Shown here in pieces: positions 15,776-24,211 of a stretch of 64,000 bases of DNA; position 1 is the first letter of the stretch, and every line of letters starts with the position of its first letter. The notes beneath the pieces were generated by a model. That model ran no database searches. It was not told the origin of the DNA and saw only the letters and a list, made by a program, of their open reading frames with translations. The position numbers were made by a program, and so were the translations under genes. Source of the DNA: Fischerella sp. PCC 9605 (GTDB taxonomy: Bacteria > Cyanobacteriota > Cyanobacteriia > Cyanobacteriales > Nostocaceae); NCBI RefSeq assembly GCF_000517105.1, contig NZ_KI912153.1, forward strand, positions 206,564-270,563. The letters are read 5' to 3'.

Positions 15776-17661
15776 ATCGCAGATTTTCTCTACATTATCT
15801 GAGCTTAACTGGGATCATCGCAGTTGGTGCTATGCTGCGCTTTGCCAATTTGGACTTAAAACCGCTGTGGATGGATGAGGTAATTACTGCCATTTTCAGT
15901 TTAGGTAAACAATACAGTGACGTGCCTCTAGACGTAGTTTTTCCCCTAGAGCAATTGCAGGATATTTTTACTTACCAGCCTAGGGTGAGTTGTTCTCAAA
16001 TTGCCCACACCATAGCTAACCAGTCTACTCATCCACCACTGTTTTTTTGCTTGATGCACACTTGGTTGGGGTGGCTAAGTCTTTTGGGAAAAGATTGGGT
16101 GATGAAATTGCGATCGCTACCTGCCTTATTTGGTGTAAGTGCGATCGCGGCTATCTACTATGTCAATCGTCTTGCTTTCTCAAAGGCGGCGGGGCTAACC
16201 GCTGCTATGTTAATGGCAATCTCGCCTTTTGCTGTTTACCTTTCTCAAGAAGCTAGGCACTACACCTTACCCATGCTGCTAATAACTTTATCTTTATTGG
16301 GATTGGTGCAAATCCAGCAAGATATTTTTCAGCGGCAAAAGCTAAGAATTTGGGTTTGGCTAGCATGGACAATTACTAATATTATCGGTCTTTATATTCA
16401 CTACTTTTTTGTTCTTGCCTTCATTGCTGAAGTTGGAACATTATTTGTTTTGATGTACTATTCAACCATTTTGAGTAAAAACAATAAATTAGAAATTAAA
16501 ACGCAGAGCACAGAAGAATTTTCATCTATTGATTGTGAGCAAATTTCATCGCCAATTATATTAAAGCCACGTCAAATATGGCTGGCATTAATTATATCTA
16601 TCAGTGCAGTTGCCTTCAGCTTCTTGCCTTGGCTACCAGTGCTAGTAAGTAATTACGAGCGTCCAGAAACTGACTGGCTTGATCCTCCTTATCACATTGC
16701 CCCATTTTATCAAACTTTAATCAACTGGGTATTAATGGTAATTGCTCTACCTGTAGAAAAGCAGTCACTATTTATTAAAGTTATATCTGTTTTATTAATG
16801 CTTTTTTTTGCTATTTGGGTTGGTTGGCTAGTCTACAAAAAACTAAAACAAATGTGGTGTAAGCAAACAACTCATCTGAGTACAATCACACTTTTAAGTT
16901 TCTTAAGTATTATTTTATTAGAATTTTTTTTCATTGCCTATTTGTTACAAAAAGACATTACTACAGTCCCACGCTATAACTTCGTCTACTATCCTAGCTT
17001 CTGCGCGCTCATCAGTGCCAGCCTGACAAAATTTAAAAATACCTCCCAAGAAACCACTCTATCAGTTTCTACAAAACTAAAAATACCTTACGCATGTCTA
17101 CAAAATTATCAACTCTCTACTATCTTAATCGTTGGCTTTATTAGTAGTATTTTTGTTATTTATAATTTGGTTTTTCTAAAACCATATGAGCCGGAAAAAG
17201 TTGCTCAAAATATGAACCAAGACCCCTCTATACCACTAATGGTTGTAGTGGGATATAAAAATTATCAGGATGTAGCATTGGGCTTGAGTTTTGCTCTGGC
17301 ACTGGAAAAAGTTAGAAGTGAGAAAGTAGGAGAGTGGGAGAGTGGAGAAAAAAACCAAATTTCCAATTCCCAATTCCCAATTTCCAATTCCCAACTTCCA
17401 TCTTCTGATTTTGCATTTTTCAAGCAAGCACCTGATTTTGGCTCTGTTTGGCAAAAACTTTCTCAATTGCCTCCGCCCACAACAAATCAATTAAATTTAT
17501 GGGTTGTTGCTCCTGGACTTAAACGCCGAGATTATCCGCAAAAGTTGGCATTTTCACAAACTACCACTTGCACTAAAGATATGGCTCAGCATTACCGCGT
17601 TGGCATTCCCTACCAGCTGTATCGATGTGGGGGAAGAGTGGAGGAAACTACTAACCACTAA
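15769..17661 (+). CDS. Membrane glycosyltransferase, GT39/ArnT-like
   Basis: The 630-residue protein has about ten transmembrane segments with the pattern of dolichyl- or polyprenyl-phosphate sugar-dependent glycosyltransferases: an early acidic pair in the first outer loop (LWMDEV, near residue 36), HPPLFF, and SQEARHYTL. Such enzymes transfer a lipid-linked sugar to a lipid or protein on the periplasmic face. The ATG start lies within a heptamer repeat. A stretch at 17319-17402 (GEWESGEKNQISNSQFPIS region) is a repeat insertion in the C-terminal soluble part. The acceptor is unknown. Confidence 0.82.
   Translation: MTNRRFSLHYLSLTGIIAVGAMLRFANLDLKPLWMDEVITAIFSLGKQYSDVPLDVVFPLEQLQDIFTYQPRVSCSQIAHTIANQSTHPPLFFCLMHTWLGWLSLLGKDWVMKLRSLPALFGVSAIAAIYYVNRLAFSKAAGLTAAMLMAISPFAVYLSQEARHYTLPMLLITLSLLGLVQIQQDIFQRQKLRIWVWLAWTITNIIGLYIHYFFVLAFIAEVGTLFVLMYYSTILSKNNKLEIKTQSTEEFSSIDCEQISSPIILKPRQIWLALIISISAVAFSFLPWLPVLVSNYERPETDWLDPPYHIAPFYQTLINWVLMVIALPVEKQSLFIKVISVLLMLFFAIWVGWLVYKKLKQMWCKQTTHLSTITLLSFLSIILLEFFFIAYLLQKDITTVPRYNFVYYPSFCALISASLTKFKNTSQETTLSVSTKLKIPYACLQNYQLSTILIVGFISSIFVIYNLVFLKPYEPEKVAQNMNQDPSIPLMVVVGYKNYQDVALGLSFALALEKVRSEKVGEWESGEKNQISNSQFPISNSQLPSSDFAFFKQAPDFGSVWQKLSQLPPPTTNQLNLWVVAPGLKRRDYPQKLAFSQTTTCTKDMAQHYRVGIPYQLYRCGGRVEETTNH
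17319..17402. repeat. CCCAATT-type repeats inside the glycosyltransferase gene
   Basis: GAGAGTGGGAGAGTGGAG followed by several TTCCAATTCCCAATTCCC-type units lies in the reading frame without disrupting it, coding for an Asn/Ser/Gln-rich linker. Confidence 0.7.
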
Positions 17662-17696
17662 CTACTAACCTCCAACTACCAACCACCAACCACTAA

Positions 17697-18785
17697 CTAT
17701 TCATCAATTTGCCAAGAATCTTTTGTAAATTCCTCATCTAGAATTTTCTTCGGTCGCACAATCACAATAATTCGCCCCAATATGGGTAATTCCGGCGCAG
17801 TTTCAAACCACTGAAAATCTAATTCTCCGGAGTTGTCTACCACAAAGTAGCTGCCAGATTCCCATTGGCGTTGGGCGCGATCGATAACGATCATGACTGG
17901 TTCTGGGGTATTTTGTGTTTGGGCTGGTAGGCGATCGCTATTGCCCAAAATCACTATCGGATCTTCTGCACTCAATACTGCTTGCCAACCCGGTAAAGGA
18001 ACCCAAGCTTGCTCTCCGGCAAACTTGACCATGCGAAATGGCCCAATTTCTTCTACCAGTGGAACCGCTTGCAGGTCTTTTGGTGTTAAGGGCAGCTCTC
18101 CTACCACTGGTACAAGGCGGGGCATTTCCTCCGCTGATTCCAGTCTGTAAAAGGGCAAGGTTGGCGCAGGTCGCTTAGGCTCAACGGTAAAATCTGTGAG
18201 TAATTGTTCGATTTGTTTCCTTGCAGTTTGCGTGTGAGCAAATTTTAGACCCCTGGCAATTAAACGCGATCGCACTTGAAAATCTGAGTTTTGCCGAGCA
18301 AGTTTCCAGCATTGATAGGCAACTGCATCCCCTGGATGATTGGAAAACCCTTCTGGCAAGTTACGGAAACGTGAGAAATCCTTGACTGCCTTAGCAATTT
18401 CCCTTGCCTCGTCAGCATCAAGTTTATGTTGAAAGGTGAGTGTGGCGGTAGCAGCCCGTTCTTCTTGAGTCAGTAGGCGCAGTTCATACAAAACATCACT
18501 TCCACGCTGTGAATAATGCGACAGCACGTCTTGTGATGCTCCTACCTTTTCTATGGAATTGTAGACTTGTGCGCCGACAATGACTTGATTTTGTTGTATT
18601 GGCTCAAAGCCTGTTGCTTCAAAAATGGCTTGGGTATTGTAGCCTACTTTTTGTAAATAGGCGCAAGCTTGCCCCCATTCCACCCAATTGCCTTGTTTTT
18701 GTCGCAGCTTGAGCAGCAACTGTTGAGCTATATCATTTTGATCGTTGTCGTTGGAACTTTGAGCGTTGGGTGGTAGGTCAGTCAT
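17697..18785 (-). CDS. raf1: Rubisco accumulation factor 1
   Basis: The 362-residue protein matches Raf1, the chaperone that assembles Rubisco large-subunit dimers into the octamer. Recognisable parts are the N-terminal helical domain (NWVEWGQACAYLQKVGYN, IFEATGFEPIQQNQVIV), the central helical segment (LTQEERAATATLTFQHK, LPEGFSNHPGDAVAYQCWKL), a flexible linker near 205-215, and the C-terminal beta domain with LPFYRLESAEEMPRLVPV and GPFRMVKFAGEQAWVPLPGW. Length is normal. It is convergent with the glycosyltransferase gene, only 35 bp away, and is monocistronic. Confidence 0.95.
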   Translation of the reverse strand: MTDLPPNAQSSNDNDQNDIAQQLLLKLRQKQGNWVEWGQACAYLQKVGYNTQAIFEATGFEPIQQNQVIVGAQVYNSIEKVGASQDVLSHYSQRGSDVLYELRLLTQEERAATATLTFQHKLDADEAREIAKAVKDFSRFRNLPEGFSNHPGDAVAYQCWKLARQNSDFQVRSRLIARGLKFAHTQTARKQIEQLLTDFTVEPKRPAPTLPFYRLESAEEMPRLVPVVGELPLTPKDLQAVPLVEEIGPFRMVKFAGEQAWVPLPGWQAVLSAEDPIVILGNSDRLPAQTQNTPEPVMIVIDRAQRQWESGSYFVVDNSGELDFQWFETAPELPILGRIIVIVRPKKILDEEFTKDSWQIDE

Positions 18786-19307
18786 AATATCTCAGCAACT
18801 TCAAGGCAATGCTATTTTTCCGACTTCTGCAAGAAGTCCAGATACTTCAGTACCAAGTATCTATTTTAGGGCTGATGCTGCACTGACTCGATAGAAGAAA
18901 TGTATTGGGTATTGATGATTGGGGATTGGGTACTGGGGATTGGGGAACTCGGGGGCCCCACGACCGCTCTGGGGATTAGGGGCAATGGGGATTGGGAATT
19001 GGTTTTCTTATCGATGCCCCTTGCCCGATAACCCTTGCCCCATGCCCCAGTCCCCAGTCCCTCTCAATTGCTCTAGCAGGAAGCAAAATTATGAGTTATG
19101 AATAAAAAAGACTTTTACTAATAGAATTAGCTACGTAATTACTCGTAGAAAGCAAATATTGAGAATTCCCGATTTTTCTAATTTTACTGACCAAAAGATG
19201 ATTGAAGCAAAGATTACCAAAGCAGTAACAACAGCTACTAATTGAATGTTTTCAATTAGGATTGGTATGGAATATAACAAAATGGTTAACATTTAAAGGA
19301 ATTTTCT
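18786..19307. repeat. Gene-free stretch with GGGGATT-type repeats
   Basis: About 18900-19070 is filled with GGGGATTGGG and CCCCATGCCCCAGTCCCC units in opposite orientations plus a CCCCACGACCGCTCTGGGG-like hairpin. The remainder, A+T-rich up to 19307, probably carries the promoter of the response regulator. I see no gene here. Confidence 0.7.
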
Positions 19308-20267
19308 ATGAATAATCCCATTCCCGAACTTGATAAAATCCGTCATCAGTTGATGACTCTAGAAAAATCGAAAAAACAAAAAATTCTGGTAGTTGATGAT
19401 GAGCCAGACAATCTGGATCTGTTGTATCGCACTTTCCGGCGGGATTTTCATGTCCTGAAAGCGGATAGTGGTATCAACGCCCTGCAAGTATTGGCAGCAG
19501 AAGGGGAAGTAGCCGTAATTATCTCCGATCAGCGGATGCCGGAAATGAAGGGAACTGAGTTTCTCAGCAAAACAGTACCCCAGTTCCCGAATACAGTCAG
19601 GATTATCCTTACGGGTTTTACTGATATTGAAGACCTAGTAGAAGCGATTAATGCTGGGCAAGTCTATAAGTATATTACCAAGCCTTGGGATCCTGGGGAA
19701 TTGAAGGCTGTGGTGCAAAGAGCAGCGGAAACCTACGATTTACTCAAGCAACGTACAGAAGAGTTGCGTCGTGCCAATGCCCAGATGGCACTGTTGACTG
19801 TTTTAGTACAGGTTTCTCAGCAGGCCTCTAGTTTAGAGGCTATTTTAAATCCAATTGCTACAGCATTTGGTGAAAGTTTTGCAGTAGATGGGTGTATTTT
19901 ACAAATAGTAGAAGATAATCACCTTGTTGCCACTCAGGGTACTTACAGTAGTGCTGGTACTGTAGAAAACTGGCTGGCGATCGATCCATTAACTAGTGAA
20001 GCGATCGCCACCGGGCAAATGCAAGTCTCAGTCAATGTTCCTAAAGATGAAAAACTTGCTGGTGTTGCCCACTACACAGATACTGGTATAGAGGCGCATT
20101 TAATTATCCCAATCACCTACGTAGGTAAAGTGTTGGCGGTGTTGTCTCTACAGTGGAAAAAACCCTGCTCTTTGAGAGAAGACGAACTTAAGCTGATTCA
20201 TTTATCAGCGCAACTAGTAGCAACCGTCCTCAGTTGCACTCGCTACCATCAACCAGTCAATGTTTGA
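19308..20267 (+). CDS. Response regulator with a C-terminal GAF-like domain
   Basis: The 319-residue protein has a receiver domain at about residues 24-140, with the acidic pocket D30/D31, phospho-acceptor D74 in IISDQRMPEM, T102 and K125 (TKPWDP). A helical linker (KQRTEELRRANAQM) leads to a GAF-like sensor domain at about 165-315. This is the two-component output type without DNA-binding or catalytic domain, so it likely signals to another protein. The cognate kinase is not adjacent. AAAGGAATTT upstream of the ATG fits a ribosome binding site. Confidence 0.87.
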   Translation: MNNPIPELDKIRHQLMTLEKSKKQKILVVDDEPDNLDLLYRTFRRDFHVLKADSGINALQVLAAEGEVAVIISDQRMPEMKGTEFLSKTVPQFPNTVRIILTGFTDIEDLVEAINAGQVYKYITKPWDPGELKAVVQRAAETYDLLKQRTEELRRANAQMALLTVLVQVSQQASSLEAILNPIATAFGESFAVDGCILQIVEDNHLVATQGTYSSAGTVENWLAIDPLTSEAIATGQMQVSVNVPKDEKLAGVAHYTDTGIEAHLIIPITYVGKVLAVLSLQWKKPCSLREDELKLIHLSAQLVATVLSCTRYHQPVNV

Positions 20268-20272
20268 TAGTC

Positions 20273-20385
20273 ATTTGTCATTTGTCATTTGTCCAAAGTT
20301 AACAGTCCATTCACTCTTGACTATTTACCAATGACCATTGACCATTAACCAATGACTAATGACCAATGACCATTGACCAATGACT
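20273..20385. repeat. Short tandem repeats abutting menG
   Basis: Units of GTCATTT and TGACCAT/TGACTAA type fill the gap after the response regulator and run into menG. The menG start ATGACTAAC is the last unit. Confidence 0.75.
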
Positions 20386-21072
20386 AACGATATTCGCAAC
20401 ATTTTTGACCGTATCGCCCCTGTTTATGACCAATTGAATGATTGGTTGAGCTTGGGACAACACCGAATATGGAAAGAAATGACGGTAAAATGGAGCGAAG
20501 CCAAAGCCGGAGATACTTGCTTGGATTTGTGTTGCGGTAGTGGTGATCTAGCCTTCCGGTTGGCACGGCGTGTAGGAGCAAGTGGAAAAGTGTATGGGGT
20601 AGATTTTTCACCTGCACAGTTAGAAATAGCTAAACAACGCTCTCAAAGTCAATACCCCACTCCCTCTATCACTTGGGTAGAAGCTGACGTGCTGAATTTA
20701 CCCTTTGAGGACAATAGATTTGACGCCGCCACAATGGGTTATGGTTTACGAAATGTAACAGATATTCCTCGCTGTTTAAAAGAACTACACCGTGTTCTCA
20801 ACAATGGAGCCAAAGCTGCGATTTTAGATTTTCATCGTCCCAAAAATTCAGCTGCTAGAACCTTTCAGCAATGGTATCTGGACAATCTCGTTGTCCCAAT
20901 TGCCCAGCATTTGGGTTTAAAAGAAGAATACGCTTATATCAGTCCCAGCTTAGACCGCTTCCCCTCTGGCCAGAAACAAGTAGAAATAGCTCGTCAAGTT
21001 GGTTTTGCAGCGGCCACACACTACACCATTGCGAACGATATGATGGGAGTGCTAGTGGTAACAAAAGCTTAA
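20380..21072 (+). CDS. menG: 2-phytyl-1,4-naphthoquinone methyltransferase
   Basis: The 230-residue methyltransferase belongs to the UbiE/MenG family and in cyanobacteria performs the last methylation of phylloquinone (or menaquinone) synthesis for photosystem I. Motifs visible: IFDRIAPVYDQLNDWLSLG at the N-terminus, SAM motif I LDLCCGSGDL at 48-57, the acidic VDFSPAQ, VEADVLNLPFEDNRFD, YGLRNVTD, and the C-terminal GQKQVEIARQVGF. Length is typical. The start codon lies in a heptamer repeat. No operon partner is evident; the flanking gaps are repeat-filled. Confidence 0.95.
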   Translation: MTNDIRNIFDRIAPVYDQLNDWLSLGQHRIWKEMTVKWSEAKAGDTCLDLCCGSGDLAFRLARRVGASGKVYGVDFSPAQLEIAKQRSQSQYPTPSITWVEADVLNLPFEDNRFDAATMGYGLRNVTDIPRCLKELHRVLNNGAKAAILDFHRPKNSAARTFQQWYLDNLVVPIAQHLGLKEEYAYISPSLDRFPSGQKQVEIARQVGFAAATHYTIANDMMGVLVVTKA

Positions 21073-21288
21073 TAGTTATTAGTTGTTTGTTGTTCGTTGT
21101 TTGTTGTTCGTTGTTTGTTGTTCGTTGTTTGGAAAGACTACTGTACGCGCGGGTTTAGCCATGATATTTTTAGTCTTCAATGACGGGATATCTACACAAA
21201 CCCGCCCCTACCAACCACCAACTACCAACAACTAACCAATGACTAATGACTAATGACTAATGACTAATGACTAATGACTATTGACTAA
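21073..21288. repeat. Repeat-filled gap between menG and DUF445
   Basis: TTGTTGTTCG units at about 21082-21130, AACCACCAACTACCAAC units near 21210-21235 and at least six ATGACTA units at 21236-21288 run to the start codon of the next gene. This is typical short tandemly repeated sequence of filamentous cyanobacteria. Confidence 0.8.
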
Positions 21289-22530
21289 ATGAGTTTCGAT
21301 TGGTCTCATCTTTGGCTGTATGTATCTCCCCCAATCTTGGGTGGAATAATTGGCTATTTCACAAACGATATAGCCATTAAAATGTTATTTCGTCCATACC
21401 GAGCAATTTACATCGGTGGACGAAGGATTCCTTTCACCCCTGGATTGATTCCCCGCAACCAAGAACGCCTTGCGAAGAATATCTCTAATACGATTATGGG
21501 GTCGCTGCTCACACCAGAGGAATTACAAAATCTGGCGCGGCGACTCTTACAAACAGAACGCGTACAAGCGGCTATTCTTTGGTTGCTGCGAATGGCAATT
21601 GACCAAGTCAAATCCGATAAGCAGCAAAAAACTGCCAAGATTGTGGCAGGAATTTTGCGGGATTTGTTAGGAGAATCATTACCGCGTCTGTTGAAAGTTT
21701 TAGCACGACGAGAAGACTTTTTAGAAGCACAAATAAATCAAATTTTCGATCAAATATTGCTGGAATTTCAACTGAGTGAAGACCAAGCCTCTCGCCTTGC
21801 TGATTGGCTGTTAGAAGTAGTTTTACCGCCAGATGTAATTCGGTTAGCAATAATTGATTTATTGACCGATCGCACAATCCAAACTATTGATGAAAGCTTT
21901 CGGGAAAAAACCAGCGGTACTTATTGGGTAGTGGCAAATTTGTTTGGCTTACGCAACACTTTAACCCGCTTTCGGACTTATTGCTTGGATGAGAAAGAAG
22001 CAACCAATGAACGTTTGCGGGATTGGATTAAAGATTTACAAGTGCGCGATCGCATCAAGAATTTACTTCAAAGTTTAGCTTTACAAAACCTGCCCATAGG
22101 TACTGTTCGTCAATTGCGAAAGACCACACGTGAAAGCGTTCGCCAATACCTGCAAACACGCGGTGGTGAAATGCTGCAAGGATTTAGTGAGTCAGTTAAC
22201 TGGGAAAATATTGCCGTATTGCTAGTTAATCGCCTTAGCAGTTCACCTGTTGTTAGTTCTTCTTTAGAAGTAGTGAGTCAAGAATTGGCTCTGATCTTAG
22301 AGCGATATTTGGAAAGAGATTTAGAAGCAATTGTTGCTCAAGTTATTCCGATTTTGTCAATTGACCAGGTGATTGTTGACCGCGTAAAATCAACTTCACC
22401 AGCTGATTTAGAAGCAGCTATTGAAGGAATTGTCAAAAATGAATTGCAAGCGATCGTGACCTTAGGCGGTGTTTTAGGTTTTATCGTTGGGTTATTTCAA
22501 GTAGTATTTATTTTCCTCAGTCAACAATAG
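21289..22530 (+). CDS. DUF445 membrane-anchored protein
   Basis: The 413-residue protein matches the DUF445 (YheB-like) family: [19 protein letters not shown] near the N-terminus after a first hydrophobic segment, [15 protein letters not shown], a long helical middle region, and a C-terminal membrane helix ([17 protein letters not shown]). It is probably an integral membrane protein with a large soluble part. Its biochemical role is not known. The length is normal, and the start ATG follows directly after tandem repeats. Confidence 0.88.
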   Translation: MSFDWSHLWLYVSPPILGGIIGYFTNDIAIKMLFRPYRAIYIGGRRIPFTPGLIPRNQERLAKNISNTIMGSLLTPEELQNLARRLLQTERVQAAILWLLRMAIDQVKSDKQQKTAKIVAGILRDLLGESLPRLLKVLARREDFLEAQINQIFDQILLEFQLSEDQASRLADWLLEVVLPPDVIRLAIIDLLTDRTIQTIDESFREKTSGTYWVVANLFGLRNTLTRFRTYCLDEKEATNERLRDWIKDLQVRDRIKNLLQSLALQNLPIGTVRQLRKTTRESVRQYLQTRGGEMLQGFSESVNWENIAVLLVNRLSSSPVVSSSLEVVSQELALILERYLERDLEAIVAQVIPILSIDQVIVDRVKSTSPADLEAAIEGIVKNELQAIVTLGGVLGFIVGLFQVVFIFLSQQ

Positions 22531-23221
22531 TTTGATATTTCTGGTCTATTCGCTTCGAAAACCTATTTCAAAGCAAGCCACATCCTGCTGCTAAGTAGGT
22601 CAACATAATTAAACGTTAAATATCTTGTATTTTCTACGGGCGGGCAGGATGCTCACCCCACAAGAGCTTTAATAATAATATTATTATGGGGTGGGCTTCT
22701 AGCCGGCATTGTTTTTAGTCTATTTATGCTTTTCTACTTAGTTACCTTCAATAACTTGTTCGAGAAACAGTAGAATTAGTAAATTTGCATATGCCGCAAA
22801 GCTAGTTTGGAATCATCAAGCGTGAAAATAATGGATGATTATTTAGATAGATGAAATTATATTTCACATTATACTCTGGATAGATGTTTTCAATTGAATT
22901 TGAAACATAGGGAAAATAAAAATTTTTTTTATAAATAATTATGAGAAGGATTTAATCCAGTTTTTGAAATCACATTAATAATGTATGACGAATGAATAGG
23001 TATTTATTCTTAGCTGTTAACTCTAACCACAGAATTATTTTTTAGGAAAAAACTGCATTTTTTACTGGAAAATTTACTCTCTTAGAAAGAGGATTATCCA
23101 ATTTTAACTTTCTAAATTAGACATAGATATAAGAGGGCAGCTAACAGATTGAAGAGATTCTATAATCCCCTCTTTTTGAAGAAAATAAAACGTAAAAAAT
23201 GCACTGAACAGGAGATTTATT
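22531..23221. other. A+T-rich gene-free stretch with one long hairpin
   Basis: About 690 bp without a credible gene. At 22654-22693 CACCCCA pairs with TGGGGTG around an AATAATAATATTATTA palindrome, flanked by GGGCGGGCAGGATGC-type sequence related to the repeat near 32130-32156. The part before 23222 is very A+T-rich and carries AGGAGA ahead of the KGG gene. Confidence 0.6.
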
Positions 23222-23494
23222 ATGTCAGACACAAGTAAACGTGGATTTGCATCAATGGACGATGATAAGCAGCGTGAAATTGCCAGCAAAGGCGGAAAAG
23301 CTGCTCATGAAAAAGGAACTGCACACGAATTTACATCTGAGGAAGCTAGAGAGGCTGGCCGCAAAGGCGGAGAAACTACAAGCCAAGACCGAGAACACAT
23401 GGCAGAAATCGGTCGTGAAGGTGGTAAGCAATCCCACAGAAGCGATCGCAATGAAGATGAAAACAATCAAGAGGAAGAAGGAAAGGGAACTTAA
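23222..23494 (+). CDS. KGG-repeat stress protein, apparently shortened by an in-frame stop
   Basis: The 90-residue hydrophilic protein has three KGG/EGG repeats (SKGGKAAHEKG, RKGGETTSQ, REGGKQSH), as in the Con-10/GsiB-like general-stress family, where the repeats are disordered and linked to desiccation and salt tolerance. RBS AGGAGA lies 8 bp before the ATG. The frame continues past the TAA at 23492-23494 for 18 codons (GGSREQHAKAGQQSHKNK) to a second TAA at 23549-23551. That is the usual C-terminal repeat of this family, so the stop looks like a recent nonsense change, possibly from CAA, or a readthrough site. Confidence 0.85.
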   Translation: MSDTSKRGFASMDDDKQREIASKGGKAAHEKGTAHEFTSEEAREAGRKGGETTSQDREHMAEIGREGGKQSHRSDRNEDENNQEEEGKGT

Positions 23495-23585
23495 GGTGGT
23501 AGCCGCGAGCAACATGCTAAAGCAGGACAACAAAGCCACAAGAATAAATAAGTAAATCAATTTAAAGAAGTTTAACCCACACACT

Positions 23586-23613
23586 CCCGGTTTCTACAAG
23601 AAACCGGGTTTCT
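23586..23613. terminator. Strong hairpin with T-rich tail
   Basis: CCCGGTTTCT at 23586-23595 pairs perfectly with AGAAACCGGG at 23599-23608 around a 3-nt loop and is followed by TTTCTT. It fits a Rho-independent terminator for the KGG gene; this sequence is also a common dispersed unit in cyanobacteria. Confidence 0.7.
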
Positions 23614-23924
23614 TACATAGCAGGGGCGTTGGAATAAAGCGATCGCATGATAAGTATGCGACACTACAAACGATAACCCTCAGTAGCAACGATTTTTCAA
23701 CAACCATGCGCTGAAAGGATTTGACTAAATTCTGCGAACTGCGGAAGCCACAAAAGCACAGAGAAATAAAATACATGATGTCCTAGCTGTTGCTCGTATT
23801 GTCATCCGCATTCCCTGCTCATCTATGCCATCTGCTTTGCGGTTGACTTTGGGAGTTGGCGATCGCTCAGTCGAGAAAGCTGAGCCTGTTGATAATTAGT
23901 ACTCCACCACACTAATTTTGATAG

Positions 23925-23979
23925 GTTTGTAGTGAGGGCTTTAGCCCTCATTTAAGCACGCTTGGTGCTTACTACAAAC
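23925..23979. repeat. Dispersed element with three nested inverted repeats
   Basis: GTTTGTAGT at 23925-23933 pairs with ACTACAAAC at 23971-23979; inside are GAGGGCT/AGCCCTC and AAGCAC/GTGCTT hairpins. A related shorter copy lies at 29613-29640. The surrounding gap 23552-24211 otherwise holds no gene I can support. Confidence 0.65.
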
Positions 23980-24211
23980 TTCCTTAGCCTGTCATCATCC
24001 TTGTGGCAAACCACTAGGGAAATAAAGATTTTCATACTTTGTTGTGCAATGAAACCACATGGAAATCTGCCTTTAAGATAGAAGCTACTTATCTTGACGA
24101 TGCTGAATAGCAATCAATAGTCAGTACCCTGAAGTTGTAAAATTTTTGTTAAATTGGGCGAGCATCTATATTTATTTATAGTGTCTCCTTAGATTTAGTA
24201 AGGTACTCAGC

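Noticed and set aside
21236-21288. Regularly spaced ATGACTA units resembling a CRISPR array
   Set aside because: The units are 7 bp and directly tandem, without 20-40 bp repeats and unique spacers; they are short tandem repeats, and no cas gene is nearby.
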